The notes under the pieces are model-generated. The model made no database searches, was not told the DNA's origin, and worked only from the letters and a program-made list of their open reading frames with translations. From Lingula anatina (taxonomy: Eukaryota > Brachiopoda > Lingulata > Lingulida > Lingulidae): a stretch of DNA of 64,000 nt. Positions 37,139 through 48,730 of the stretch are shown here, one piece after another. The stretch lies in the NCBI RefSeq assembly GCF_001039355.2, contig NW_019773559.1, forward strand, positions 606,409 through 670,408, read 5' to 3'. Position 1 is the first letter of the stretch; every line of letters begins with the position of its first letter. A program made the translations under genes and the position numbers.

Positions 37139-37334
37139 TGTATAGGCAAACTGCAGTTCTTAGTATTGGCATTAAAGCTGAGATAAGTAATGATAATCTG
37201 AAAAATATTTTAAAAATAACTCATGGATTGTAACTTATATCAAATATAAATAGCCACAAAAAGTACTAAAATGTTTGAGACTTAGATAAAAATGCAACTC
37301 TTAAGCTGTAATGACCGTATGAAAAATGCTTGGA

Positions 37335-40300
37335 TCAGGTTCTAGCAGACTTATGTTCCTGTTGTTCTTTTTCCATTTTTCTAAGCAACTTTTCAAGGTT
37401 TTCTTTTACAAGAGGTGAATTTGGATCTAATTTTAATGCTTTCCTGTATGCTGCCCCAGCCTGCTCATATTTATTCCACCTGTGGTACAAAACACCTAAA
37501 AAGATTGGAATTTTAATTGAATTATTCATTGTCATATATATTTCAGTGTTATATTCTCCTGTAATTGATGGTAACTTTTTTTAAAAATATGCTTACATAC
37601 TAAATTCACAAATACTATTGATAGCTTAACCTGTTGACTCAAAGAATTTCATCAAAGCACCATAAGTAAACATGGGTTTTGTGCAAATCGTGCTATAATC
37701 ATCATATGCATTATACAGATTATATGTATCAGAGAAATGAATTCAAATGTGAAAAAATAATGAAGTGAAATTAATTTTTCATGGATAAGATCTGAATGAT
37801 TTAAAGTTAAAGGAAATGGGTAAAATATTACTTCGTACAATCACATATCACCATGTGCATTACCCAGGTTTGCATAATAGACTGCCTTTTTCCCATCCAG
37901 CTGTATTGCCTTAAGAAAATTTCTTTCACTATCTTCATGCCTGCCTGCATTACCCTGTGCATTGGCTAGGTTGTAGTACAACTGGGGCTCTGATGGCAGG
38001 TACTTGGTTGCAATCTTAGTAACTCTCTCAGCCTCATCAATCCTGCCTGAAAATTCATTCAAATGTATATTGTCCTAAAGCCTTTTTTAAAAGTCCAAAT
38101 ATCCTTGTTACTCCTTTATACAGAGCATTTTGTTTCCTCTATAGAACTAATGCATGAGATACATGCATATCTTGTGTTGTTTTGTCTCTTAAACTTAAAT
38201 GCAGATAAATCAAAATCTGTTTCCAATGAGAAGAAAAGTATTAGTTGATATCATTATGTGCTCCAAGATTACAGCATAATATTCACCCAAGTTATCCAAC
38301 AAAAGTATCATGTTGTTCCAAGAATTCAGATGAGTTGGTCTGAGCAAAGTCGCATTTTTCCAAGCTGCAAGGGCCTCATCATGTTTCTTTGTCTCCAAAT
38401 ACTGAAATGCATTAAAGGTTACATCAATTACAACTGCTTAAGTTGGACATTGCTGAAACAGAAACACCAAACATGAGATATCTTCCTCTCAGGATACACT
38501 ACATACACTACACTACACTCCATTAACACTTAAATTAAGAAAAAAATCAAACCTGAAATTTGCATTGCATTCAAATTGCATTTTACTTTTTACAGTTACC
38601 TTTACTTACCAAGTTTCCTAAATTATAATAGCAATCTGGGTATTTTCTTCTATGCGTCAGGGCATTAAAGTAGCTTTGTTCTGCCAGTTTTTCCTTTTTT
38701 AGATCAGACTGTACAATTCCCAAGTTCATCCATGCTGCAGCAAACTCAGGCCTAGCAATATTTTTATTTTATGATTAAAACATTTAACAAACATATCAAT
38801 ACTCCTTAAAGATATTTTATCAGTTACATCAACTCTAGGTTTTTAAGTGAAAACAAAACTGTTAACAAGGAAGTTAAATTGGGTTTTGTAATAACTATGC
38901 TGTTTGCAGTGGTTGGCTTTTGGTAATGCATTAAAATGTAACACTTCATTAGCCCAGCATTAGAATGCCTTTAGAACAAAAATTCAACATTAAGGTGTGC
39001 CTGCAAAATAATGATTCTAATTGTTGAAGGAAAAACAGGATATCCATGATAAAACTACATTCCAGGGACTTACCTAATCTCTACTGCCTTCAGAAGCAAC
39101 GTCTCTGCTGCCTCACTCTCACCCCTGTCCTTAAGAATATTGGCAAGGTTATTCATGGCTTGCTCATACATTGGATTTAACCTAGAACAAAAACAAGGTG
39201 TTCAGTGAAAGAAACATTGTGTACATTAGACAAAGACAAGCACTTATATTTCTTTGTTGTGACTTGTACAGCAGTATACTTCTGTGGAAAAAACACTCTT
39301 ACATAAAAATCTGACCCCGATTTACTCCTAGTGAATAAATGAAAATGGAGAGTGGACTGCAATGATTTAATAAGATGGAAAACCCGTCTCATGCTTTCAT
39401 GTATACCTTATTGCAAGCCTGTAGGACTCTAAAGCACCAGATGTATCTCCTCCATCTGCACTCACTTTGGCTATGTTATAGTGAACCTGAAAAGACAAAA
39501 GTTTAATATTATCAATGCTCCTGCTTTAACAAGCTTATGTTAAATCAAATGGTTAATCAAATTTGAAGAAAGGGAACACTTTCACTCTTTTGGATCATTT
39601 TCAAAATTATGTTCATTTCTCCATAACAAAATAATGCTACAATAAAGAATCTCTCCAGTACTAACAGAATGTTCATCACCTTGGCATTGCCTGGGCAAAC
39701 CTTAGCACCAGAGAAGAACAGTTCCTTTTCTGATCTCCACTCTAAGCTTCTCTGAATAGAAAATGTTACAATATTAAGACTAGACATGAGATCAATTTGA
39801 CATTAAACCTAATTACACTTAGTCACATTTATTTCCCTTTATTAATCTATGAAGTATTCAGAAATAATGCTAAATGTCATCCACAATTGAAAAGTATATA
39901 TGAAGACATTAAAATTGATTTTTTTCTTAATTTGACAACACAACTGAATTTTGTTAGAAAATGCATGAATGATAAAATAGCCCCACCTGCATAGATTTGA
40001 TGATGAAAATTATGAGTATTACTGGAACAAAAATTTTTGCAATCTGAAAATAAGAAAACAACTTTAGGCATGTGCTTGGATTCTGAAGTCATATTTCTGT
40101 AGTATGGAATTCAAAATCATTAAAATCCATCCAGCTATGAAGACTCTTCATTCACTGCATTTCAACAGTAACTGATATCTCAGGGAAAAAAGTACTTCAT
40201 AATAACACATATAGTAGTGGCAGAAAAATGTTGTCTTGAAACCAATAAAAGTGAATCATCTTAAGCAATTTAGTTATATAATTTTACATTGACACTTACC

Positions 40301-43300
40301 TTCCTCAATGCTTGTATTCTGCTTATGTGCACTAAACCCAAGGTGACCAGCATACAGAAACCCAGGCTAGGCAAGTAAAGTACCCTCTCTGCCACTACAA
40401 AACCTACTCGGAAGAACAGGTTGCTGGCTGGGAGAAAAGGAATGATGAGAATGGCAAGAGACAGAGCATAGAGCCTGAAAATGAACAAAATAAGTGTTTT
40501 ATATTCATATTAACAAGTATCTATTTGTATGATTAAAACATATCTTAACCAAGAATAAAGTTATACATTTTCTATTATTGAACTTTATATTATTAAAATT
40601 GGTGACATTGTGTCTCTGTTGCTGAGATTTTAGCTGATCCAATGACAAAATAGGTGATCAGGAATTATTCTGTCTTGTTAAGGACTGACTTTGTAACAAG
40701 ACTGAGAATAGTTGGCAATGGAGACATAACATCATCAAGTATAACAACACAAGTCCAGCAGGAGGTTTTAGAAACTCACTTAAAATATGAATGGATGACT
40801 AATCTGCACAATACTATATTCTTTAATATAAGGGCATAGTCCAACGACAAATCAATTAAGTCAGTTTCTGATTTATTATCAGAACTATATTCAACAATCT
40901 ATTACATACAGCCAAAAACATTTTGACAACTGTTATATGAACCAAACTAAGTACCTTTAAGTATATGATGATATACATAATTAAAACAGTGTTCACATAC
41001 AACTTCTAATTATTTACAAGCTAGGAAGGTATCCCTCTAACCTTTTGATTCTAGATGGATTTCCGAAAATACAGTAATAAAAGAGAAGGGCCATGCCTGA
41101 CAAGAATGCAAGTGTTGGTAGTAGACGTAGGTCAGTGTAGACTGAGATCACAGGAACACATCCCATCGACCAATCAAAGCATAGCCACCATGGACACAGC
41201 AACAGCCAAACATTTATGCTGTAGAGATAGCTGTAATTTAGGACCTATAGAAAAAAAAGCTGCAGTATGCAAATGCGAGTTAAAACAAAAATCAAGAGGC
41301 AAAGTTCATAATCATCATACACTGCCTACCTGTATTTTGTTACAGTTAATTCCCAGTAGAGTGCTCTTAATGCTTGAAAATTTAGTTCAAGACAAGTTAA
41401 AACATATTATGCACAGTTCTTAAATATCAGCTAGAACCAAAAGAGATGTTTATAATCACATTTTATATCAATAATGCTAAATTGCAAAGTATTACCCTTA
41501 ACATAGTTTCATTCACAAAGGAATGTGGATTATCAACTTCTTGGAATTTTGGTGGTGCTGAACCCATTATTTGCCATCTTGCCGCTAAAATAGTCACTCC
41601 TGCTGCTAGTAATGAAAGATGACGATAAACCAGGGACTTGATCCACTGGTTGGATTTCTGAAAGCATACAGTATGCTTTCAAATAATGTCTAAATTCATT
41701 CTCAAAGACATCACCATTTATTGATTATAAGCTTTATTTTATCTTCTTAAATGGTCAGATATACTGTAGGTGTCATGAAAACAATTTGAAATCCAATTGT
41801 TTTCTATTTATAGTCGAATAAAACTGAATATTTGCCATAATAACAAAACACTATTTTTAAAAACATGTTAACAAAATGCATGTACCTGTTGATTTTTTGA
41901 AGAAGCTGCACAGTTAGACTGAGTGAAATTTTGTACCACAGACATAATAGTTTCCTTTGGATCAGCTCTGCAGATAACAAGAATATCGTATGCACTGCAG
42001 ACACCCTATAAAAAACAGTGATACATTTAACTACAATTTATTCCCATAAATATCATTTATAATTGGAGTGGTGACTATATTCCCCTCCCAAAGTTAAATA
42101 TATTATCATTAACTTAAAGAGTCGAAATTGAGAACATCACAGCATTTTACAGAACAAATTCACATTTGCTCAAAATAAAATAAATTCAATAGCCACTTAC
42201 TATCACAGTAATCCCTTGTTCTTTAAAAAGAACAGATAAGCCACACAACACCAAACTGCTTAGTAAATGGCTCACAGATATGATTTCTGGTTTATGTCCA
42301 AAATGTAAAGGATCTGAAAAATAAATGCTCAAAAGTCAGGTGATGGTTTCATGAAAAGTGAAATATGCAAATCACTGACCATTGGTGAAAACACAACTGC
42401 TTCTTTAACTTGTTACAATGTTACAACTCATAGTTTTCAATGTTCTTGATCTGGATGGTTTTAAAGCCATTTTCAATCATACATCACTATATGCATGGCA
42501 GCTTTGACAAAGGGTATACCTGAAACCTTTCAAATCAATGAAACTGCATACAAACCTGAGTGACAAGCTCTCACATAGCACAAAAATGACAGTAAAAAAC
42601 AAAAGGCACACAAGAGATCTGCCCTACCAACCACTCCTGCAACCTGAAATAAAAATAACAATAATAATTTGTTTGCCTTCAATGTCACATGTTATGTTGC
42701 TGTCTATTTTACATTTGATACTACTGTTTATGTACAAAAAATAGTAAAAAAAAAGAATAAGAACTTAATTAGGAACATTAACAGTTTTTTTATAATGATT
42801 CTGAACTTACAACTAACATGACTGTTTAATATATCTGCAGACTGAGTATATTCCAGGTTCTGGTCTAATAAATATTTTTCATTTCACTGAGTTTTATCTT
42901 TAAATGAAAAAAAATTTAAATCAAAGAATATTCTATGCAAAATTCTTCACTTCACAATCTAAAACTTTTGAATTATAGAACACGCTTGTACTGTAACAAT
43001 GCAATTTAACTTACATTTTCGGTATGTATAGGGTGAGTTGCAAATAACATTGCACACAGAAAGGAGGCTTTGGGTGCAGTAAACATAATGCGGCCTCTTT
43101 CATCTAGCCTTACCCCACCAAATAAAATGACAATAGTATGCAGGATGAAGAGAGAAACAACACCATGAAGGAGGATATTGGTGACATGGAAACCTTTGGG
43201 ATATAAACCACCAGCTAGATAAGCATTCCACCTACAAAAGATTGGTAAGGCATTTAGATAACATGTAGTAATGTTTTTTATTTATTTGAATTCCTACCAA

Positions 43301-44088
43301 TCTGAAATTGTAAAAATTCAAACAACATCACTTATATGCTGAATCAAAACCTCATATGACATCATGTGTTCAGTTGTGATATCTATCCATCAGATCTACA
43401 GCTTTGTCTTTACAGGGTACTTGATGCACTGCTTGCTAACATTCAAAGACTTAGACCCCATTCCCACAGATTTTAGATCGATCTATCCCTATGGGGAGTC
43501 TCACTAGATTACTGTCAGCTTAGCCGGCTTAAATGTCTGTCCCACCTACTAAAAGCTGTAAGGGGGTAATTAACTACAGTGCGCGCTCGGCTGACAGCAA
43601 TTTAGGTTGAACCCCCAGGGAGTTAGGTCGATCCAGATGGATCGATCTAAATCTATGGGAATGCACTCTAAAAGATAATTCTCTGCGTGAGACCATTTTT
43701 GCCAAGTTTTTCTTCACAAATGTAACCAAATATTCAAACTTTTTTACCTGAAGGTTAAGACAGTCAATGGTCTGTATGATTTATGGCTGGTGTTTCCTGC
43801 CAGCTTACTTCCCCAGAAATCATGGTAAAATAAATCTGTGAGAGGCACTGATGACATAAGATCTTCATTATTTATAATAGCCTCTGAATCATCAAATACA
43901 AAATCCCCATCATAACTGTTGGCATAACAAAGCACAGCTAGTAAAAACACTGCTGCTGCTGTTACGGAGAAGTTCAACTTTGGAAGTGGTAAAGAGTCAT
44001 CCCAAGAACGCTTTTGTGATCCACTTATCTGTTTTTGAGTTCTCTCAGTCTTAATTGTTGTCTTTGATGATGCATCTCTTTTCCTCAT
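37335..44088 (-). CDS. TMTC4: TMTC4-like ER protein O-mannosyltransferase with TPRs (778 aa, 16 coding exons)
   Basis: TMTC1-4 are multi-pass ER membrane proteins that O-mannosylate cadherins and related folds; the C-terminal TPRs face the ER lumen. Seen here: an N-terminal membrane helix (about 40-57), the conserved acidic pair in FDDSEAI (66-67), [78 protein letters not shown], then a run of TPRs ([43 protein letters not shown]). Exons 5' to 3': 44088-43748, 43231-43015, 42643-42556, 42313-42201, 42005-41886, 41657-41496, 41244-41042, 40474-40300, 40043-39987, 39751-39680, 39486-39407, 39181-39074, 38751-38610, 38401-38287, 38046-37864, 37495-37335. Phases agree (2337 nt). The motifs match TMTC4 better than TMTC1-3. 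Intron 1 holds a MITE. Confidence 0.93.
43455..43668 (+). mobile_element. MITE family A, copy 3
   Basis: ACCCCATTCCCACAGATTTT and the complement of ATCTATGGGAATGCACTC bound the same interior as copies 1 and 2. It lies in TMTC4 intron 1, antisense to the gene. Confidence 0.8.
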
Positions 44089-44830
44089 TATCAGTAGCCT
44101 TCAACTTTTATAATTAAACTCATATGTTATAAATCTCATATTAACAGCCCTGAAAAGACAAAACAGTATTCAAATAGTTAGTGTTAATGTAGTACACAAT
44201 TCATGTTCAAACTTGTACATTTACAGGGGGCATCACTTATTCTTGTAGTAGTACTAATACGTTCTGGGTGTGAGAGGCCTTACATGTAAATACATTATTA
44301 TAGAGATCCGACTCTCGGAGTGTTAAAATAAGTTCATGTTCATACTTGTACATTTACAGGGGGCATCACTTATTCTTGTATATAGTACTATATACGTTCT
44401 GGGTGTGAGTATAAATACATTATTATACTTATAGAGATCCGAGTCTCGGAGTGTTAAAATAAGGAATGTTACATCGTTTAGATTCTACATTAATTGTTTC
44501 ATTACAATGCAATTCCACTAAAAAGTGTATTTTATTAAAAATAAATAAGTAACTTGTAGTGCCTTTCACTCACGGAAACATTAACGTTACCCCCCCCCCC
44601 CCCCCACCCACACACACACACGTGCATCACTTACCGTTCATTATGACTTAATAGACAGTCCTTGATGTTTTAAACGTTAGTACTACCAAGAATGTTATTC
44701 TTACATAAATCGAATACAGTTATCACTAAAGCATTGCACAGTACCTGTCTTTGAACAGAGCAAACATCAGCTTCAAAGTTGTTTTATCGCGTCATAAGCA
44801 AATCTGTTGCCGCTTACGTCTTTATAAAAT
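44089..44830 (-). promoter_or_regulatory. TMTC4 5' region with candidate non-coding exon
   Basis: On the coding strand an acceptor (TTTTCAG|GG, exon edge 44149) precedes the ATG, and a donor (AAAGACAG|GTACTG, exon edge 44745) lies upstream, so a non-coding first exon from about 44830 to 44745 is plausible. A tandem repeat and a poly(C)/(CA) tract (44590-44622) fall in the presumed 5' intron. No transcript evidence. Confidence 0.4.
44201..44463 (+). repeat. Two-copy tandem repeat, unit ~132 bp
   Basis: 44201-44332 and 44333-44463 share ACTTGTACATTTACAGGGGG, CATCACTTATTCTTGTA, ACGTTCTGGGTGTGAG and CTCGGAGTGTTAAAATAAG. Copy 2 contains a perfect 13-base hairpin TCCGAGTCTCGGA; copy 1 has one mismatch in it. 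Confidence 0.9.
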
Positions 44831-46120
44831 TATAAAATGGACAAGAGAAAAAGCTGGGGAAAGAAAGGTTTTGATCAACCACTAAAAGAAGATTGCTTGG
44901 TCTTATTTGTCCCCCAAGGTTTAATGGAAAAGAAAAGGCGATATATATATTCAACTTGTATTTATTTTAAAAAAATGTATCAAAAGATTTTTTTATAAGT
45001 TTGATAGGGAGAAATGTGGATGCAGTTTTTCAGTAGCTCAATAAGTTTGACTTCATCTATCCAGGGGCTTCTCTATATTTTCATGTAAATTTGAAAGTAG
45101 TCTACATGAAAATCTCTACTTCTACAATTAAATAAATGGCTGTTTCCTCCTCCTACCAACCCACTTGCAAATCCAGGATACCAGGTAAGTAGGTTGAGGT
45201 TTAAAATGTTGGTCCAACAGTTCTTATTCCCAATAATAATAATTCAAGCATGTGGAGTTTTTTATTTTTCCCCAAAAGGAGAGCAAATGACTGATTTTGG
45301 ATGGAGTGAACCCTTGAGTCCCCCTTTTTTTTTCTGGATTTGCCTTTACATACACCTATATGAAAAACAAAATCAGATTTATAATCTTAGAAACAAAACA
45401 CTTCTTTGTTTGTACAAGTTATACATGGACAGTTTTTTTTTCAAGTATGAGGGTCACAAATCAATAATAATAATTATTATAATAATGACAAACTAAATGA
45501 CATTCCAGATGTTGACACACTGACATTATCAATATCTCTTCAGTCATTGTTGAGTGCTGATCAGTCTCGATGGCCATAAAACAAGTCATCTACATGTATT
45601 GTAAATTGAATGTTACATATGTAAATCCTCCATTTTCTTTTCATGTGGTTTTCAATATTATTGTCAGAAGAAATTTACATATCACTGTCAATAAAAGAGA
45701 TCAGGATCTAAAGCAACTAATGTAAATAGTTATGGCTGCCACTGTAAAACGTTTTTAATGAAAACAATTCACTTAAAATAGAGGATACAAATAGATGTTT
45801 TTTCACCAAAAATAATTGGCTTTAATACATATAAAATGCTGATAATGTAATTACAAGACAATAGCAGTGATTCATCAATACTTTGGCTCTTTCATAAAGT
45901 CTCTCCATATTTCATAATGGTTCCAAAATAGCTAGTGAATGTTGTTTTCATGTTACTGATCTGTTGCATGTAGTGGCAGTACAAATATGATACAAATTAT
46001 AGCTAATTCGGACATTTCATGGGGTAAGTCAAAAAGCAACATTATCTGACATAGCAGTCAAGTACCTCATATTGCATTATTCAATTCAACTTTCAGATCC
46101 AAATGCTAGTGAGGCAATGC
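44831..46120. other. Intergenic region, no gene seen
   Basis: AT-rich DNA between the TMTC4 5' end and SNIP1 3' end, both on the minus strand. Only short frames without protein resemblance; no repeats recognised beyond short AAT runs. Confidence 0.5.
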
Positions 46121-46126
46121 TTTATT
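46121..46126 (-). terminator. Poly(A) signal of SNIP1
   Basis: AATAAA on the coding strand, about 16 bases after the TGA stop. Confidence 0.5.
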
Positions 46127-46141
46127 TTCTCAGTCATTAAA

Positions 46142-48495
46142 TCAGCTACCATCACTTTCTCCATCTGTTCCCTCATCATCCTCATGCAGTTCTGATGTGT
46201 CTGTCTTCTCGTGGAGCAAGACATATTCTCTGGAGCTAAAACCAAACTTCAGCACATCTTTCTCCTTTAGCTCATAATACCTCTGTGCCTCAATCCTTTG
46301 ATTATTCACATAAGTACCATTTGTTGATCCGAGATCTATTATATAAGGCCTTACTCTTCTCCCCATTGTTCCATCAGGACGCTGGAAATCAACAAGCCTG
46401 TACTGGTACACAGCATGCTGCTTGGAGCAAGATGGGTGGTCAACCGGCACATCAACCACCTTACGGTCCCGTCCCATGAGGTAGGCACTTTGACGATGCA
46501 CATGTAATACCGGCAATGCTTCAGATCCCTTGAATACATACAGTCTCCAGCGCTTTTTTGGCTTTCTAGCCTCCGCTGGTTCATTGTACTTGATGACTAC
46601 ACCTCTGAAAGTGTTTGTGTCCTCAGTTAACTTTCCTGATAAACCAAAGTCTGGTTTAGCCTTGTCTTCTGGTTCTGCCTTGTTCTCCACCTTTTTGTCA
46701 CCAGCAGGTTTTCCATATTCTATTCCATCATCAGCACTATTTTGGAAAGGGTTATTTCCACGCCGATTTCTATTATCCTTTCTTTGCTGATCATTTCTTT
46801 CCCTATCCCTTCTCTGTTCTCTCATATGGCTGTTGTCACGTTCTCTTTCTCTCTGCCTTGATCCCTCATGTTGACTGCTCTCCCATTTCCCATAGCGGTC
46901 TTTTTTTGCATCACCCCTACTATTATCTCTGTCATCCCTATGATCTCTATGATCCTTTCTCCCTCTATGCCTCTCCCTATGATCATCATGTGGGTTTCTA
47001 TGGTCCCTGTGTCTTTCTCTGTCTCTATCCCGGCCTCTAATTTCATCTCTTCTGTGGGATCTACCATCCCTTTCCTGCTCTCTGTGACGGTAATGTCTGT
47101 GTCTCTCGGGAGATCTGTCAATACTTGGACTATCATGTTTATAACCTTTTTTATGAGAATCCTTGAGTCTTCTTTTATGAATGAGTTCATCTTGAACTCT
47201 GCAATCTGACTTTGGTTCTTCATCATCACTTATTTTTTCTTTTTTGATTCTATCAACAGTAGGACTGTGAAATTGTCTTTCCCTGCTATATCTTTTTCTC
47301 TTAGGTGTAGGAGAAACTGACTCTTTTTTCCTTTTTCTTTCATTCCTTTCAACATTTTCTTTGTTTTTTCCCTGCTCAGGACTACCAACATTTTTGTCAT
47401 GCCTTGTCTTTTTCTTAGCTTTAGGAGATGAGGATGGCGAAGAACCAGGGCTAGAATCCTGAGCTTTTGTTTTTCTTACATGTGGTGAGGTAGATTTTCT
47501 CCCAGATGAGACCCTTGTTGAAGGAGAATCTAGACTATTTTTTGCCCCAGCCTCTTGCTCTTCTTCTGAAGAACTTTCAGCACTTTCTGACTCAGAATTT
47601 GAACTAGATTCCTAAAAGATAAAGTGAACATCATAAATAAAATTATATAGATCATCTCCAATTCACTTTGTTCCTTTACTTATGTAAACATCATTAAAAT
47701 TTTGTGAAATCATAACATAATTGTTATGACATACAAAATATAACACTATGCAAATGTATATTTTGCTATATGACTAAGGTTTAATAGTTTAAAAGTTATT
47801 TACAAATGGTTTAATGAACAGCAATAAGGGTAGAATTGATCAATAATATTTTCCATGTATGATACTGAGTAAATAATTTTTAAAACTTTCACTTCTTAAA
47901 ATCAGAAAAATAAGTAGACAAGTTAATATTTTCAAATAGAATGATAAACTGAAACATAAACCCCTACAAAGAATTAAACAAAAACAAGATTAAAATATGA
48001 ATTTTAAAATTCGAATCAACTCTTCAAGGGGTCACTTTTCTTCACCAAATACCATAGTGTATATTCTACACTTCAGACAGACATGCATTTCTGTGTTATA
48101 CTAACGCGCTGCCTCAGTGTTTTATTTAAGGTTTATCATTTAATGTACATTTGAGTGCCATCTACCAGGTCCACAAATTGATTTTTCTATAGATATTAAC
48201 AGATATGTCTCTAGTTAAATGATGGACTTCTCTTAACTGTGAGAGAGGAAAATTCACTTTGTAAAATCTGTGGGCCTGGGATATGGTAGTGCTGATATAG
48301 CGTAAGGCACAGTAAACATCAGGGGCATTTAAAATTAAGGTTAAACAGACCATGATAAGAGATGGCTCAAAATACCTTCGCATTCTCTCCTTCTGAACTA
48401 CTAGATTCTGAATCAGAAGAACTAGAAGCTTGCGGAGTTTGTTCTTCCTCGGAGTGTGAATCAGATGACGATACTTTAGCCTTCCTGGATGACAT
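46142..48495 (-). CDS. SNIP1: SNIP1-like FHA-domain nuclear protein (529 aa, 2 coding exons)
   Basis: Exons 48495-48376 (40 codons) and 47611-46142 (490 codons with TGA) join in phase. SNIP1 is a nuclear FHA protein that binds spliceosomal components and acts in transcription and pre-mRNA processing. The N-terminal half is disordered: serine/acidic (SSSSDSESSSSEGEN), then Lys-rich, then arginine-rich with HRD/DRE/RER-type dipeptides. The FHA domain is at about 394-492, with GRDR at 420, SCSKQH at 434 and GSTNGTYVN at 468, the phosphothreonine-binding positions. A region before it (FGLSGKLTEDTNTFRGVVIKYNEP) is also typical of SNIP1. An acidic tail ends the protein. The low-complexity region makes it longer than mammalian SNIP1 (about 400 aa). 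It is divergent from BLOC1S3. Confidence 0.93.
48155..48230 (-). repeat. Family D repeat, copy 4 (inverted)
   Basis: The reverse complement reads ATTTAACTAGAGACATATCTG, TATCTATAGAAAAATCAATTTG and ACCTGGTAGATGGCA, matching the copies at 7145, 7249 and 14085. It lies in the single SNIP1 intron. Confidence 0.65.
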
Positions 48496-48730
48496 TATTA
48501 GGGTGCAAGTCCAAGAATACAAACGTTTCGTGTCGAATGCTCAATTAATTTCCTGTAGGGGGCGATGTATCAAGAGAAGCGTGATAAGGACGCAAATATC
48601 GAGAAGGCTGTCGTTTCGGTAGCGCCACCTACAAAAGAACTAGTGTTTACTATAATTTTAGTCTGCTTCCTCGTGATGTTTTGATGTGGGTTCTGAGTAA
48701 ACGGGGTATAAAATCGGACGAAGTAGTGCT
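48496..48730. promoter_or_regulatory. Bidirectional promoter between SNIP1 and BLOC1S3
   Basis: Only 235 bases separate the two divergent start codons, so both promoters and 5' UTRs must share this stretch (unless a non-coding exon lies further away). It is less AT-rich than its surroundings and includes CpG-containing stretches (near 48525-48620 and 48660-48720). No TATA box is obvious in either direction. Confidence 0.6.

Noticed and set aside
41055-41423. 122-codon plus-strand frame
   Set aside because: Antisense to the well-supported TMTC4 exon at 41042-41244 and its intron; no protein resemblance.
41496-41502. Alternative TMTC4 donor GTTAAG at this exon edge
   Set aside because: It also keeps the frame if joined to an internal acceptor, but drops conserved residues (MLRVLNYSY). 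The GTAATA donor with the acceptor at 41244 restores the family motif.
45194-45496. 100-codon plus-strand frame
   Set aside because: Low-complexity ends (poly-Ile, poly-Phe), no upstream signals and no protein resemblance.
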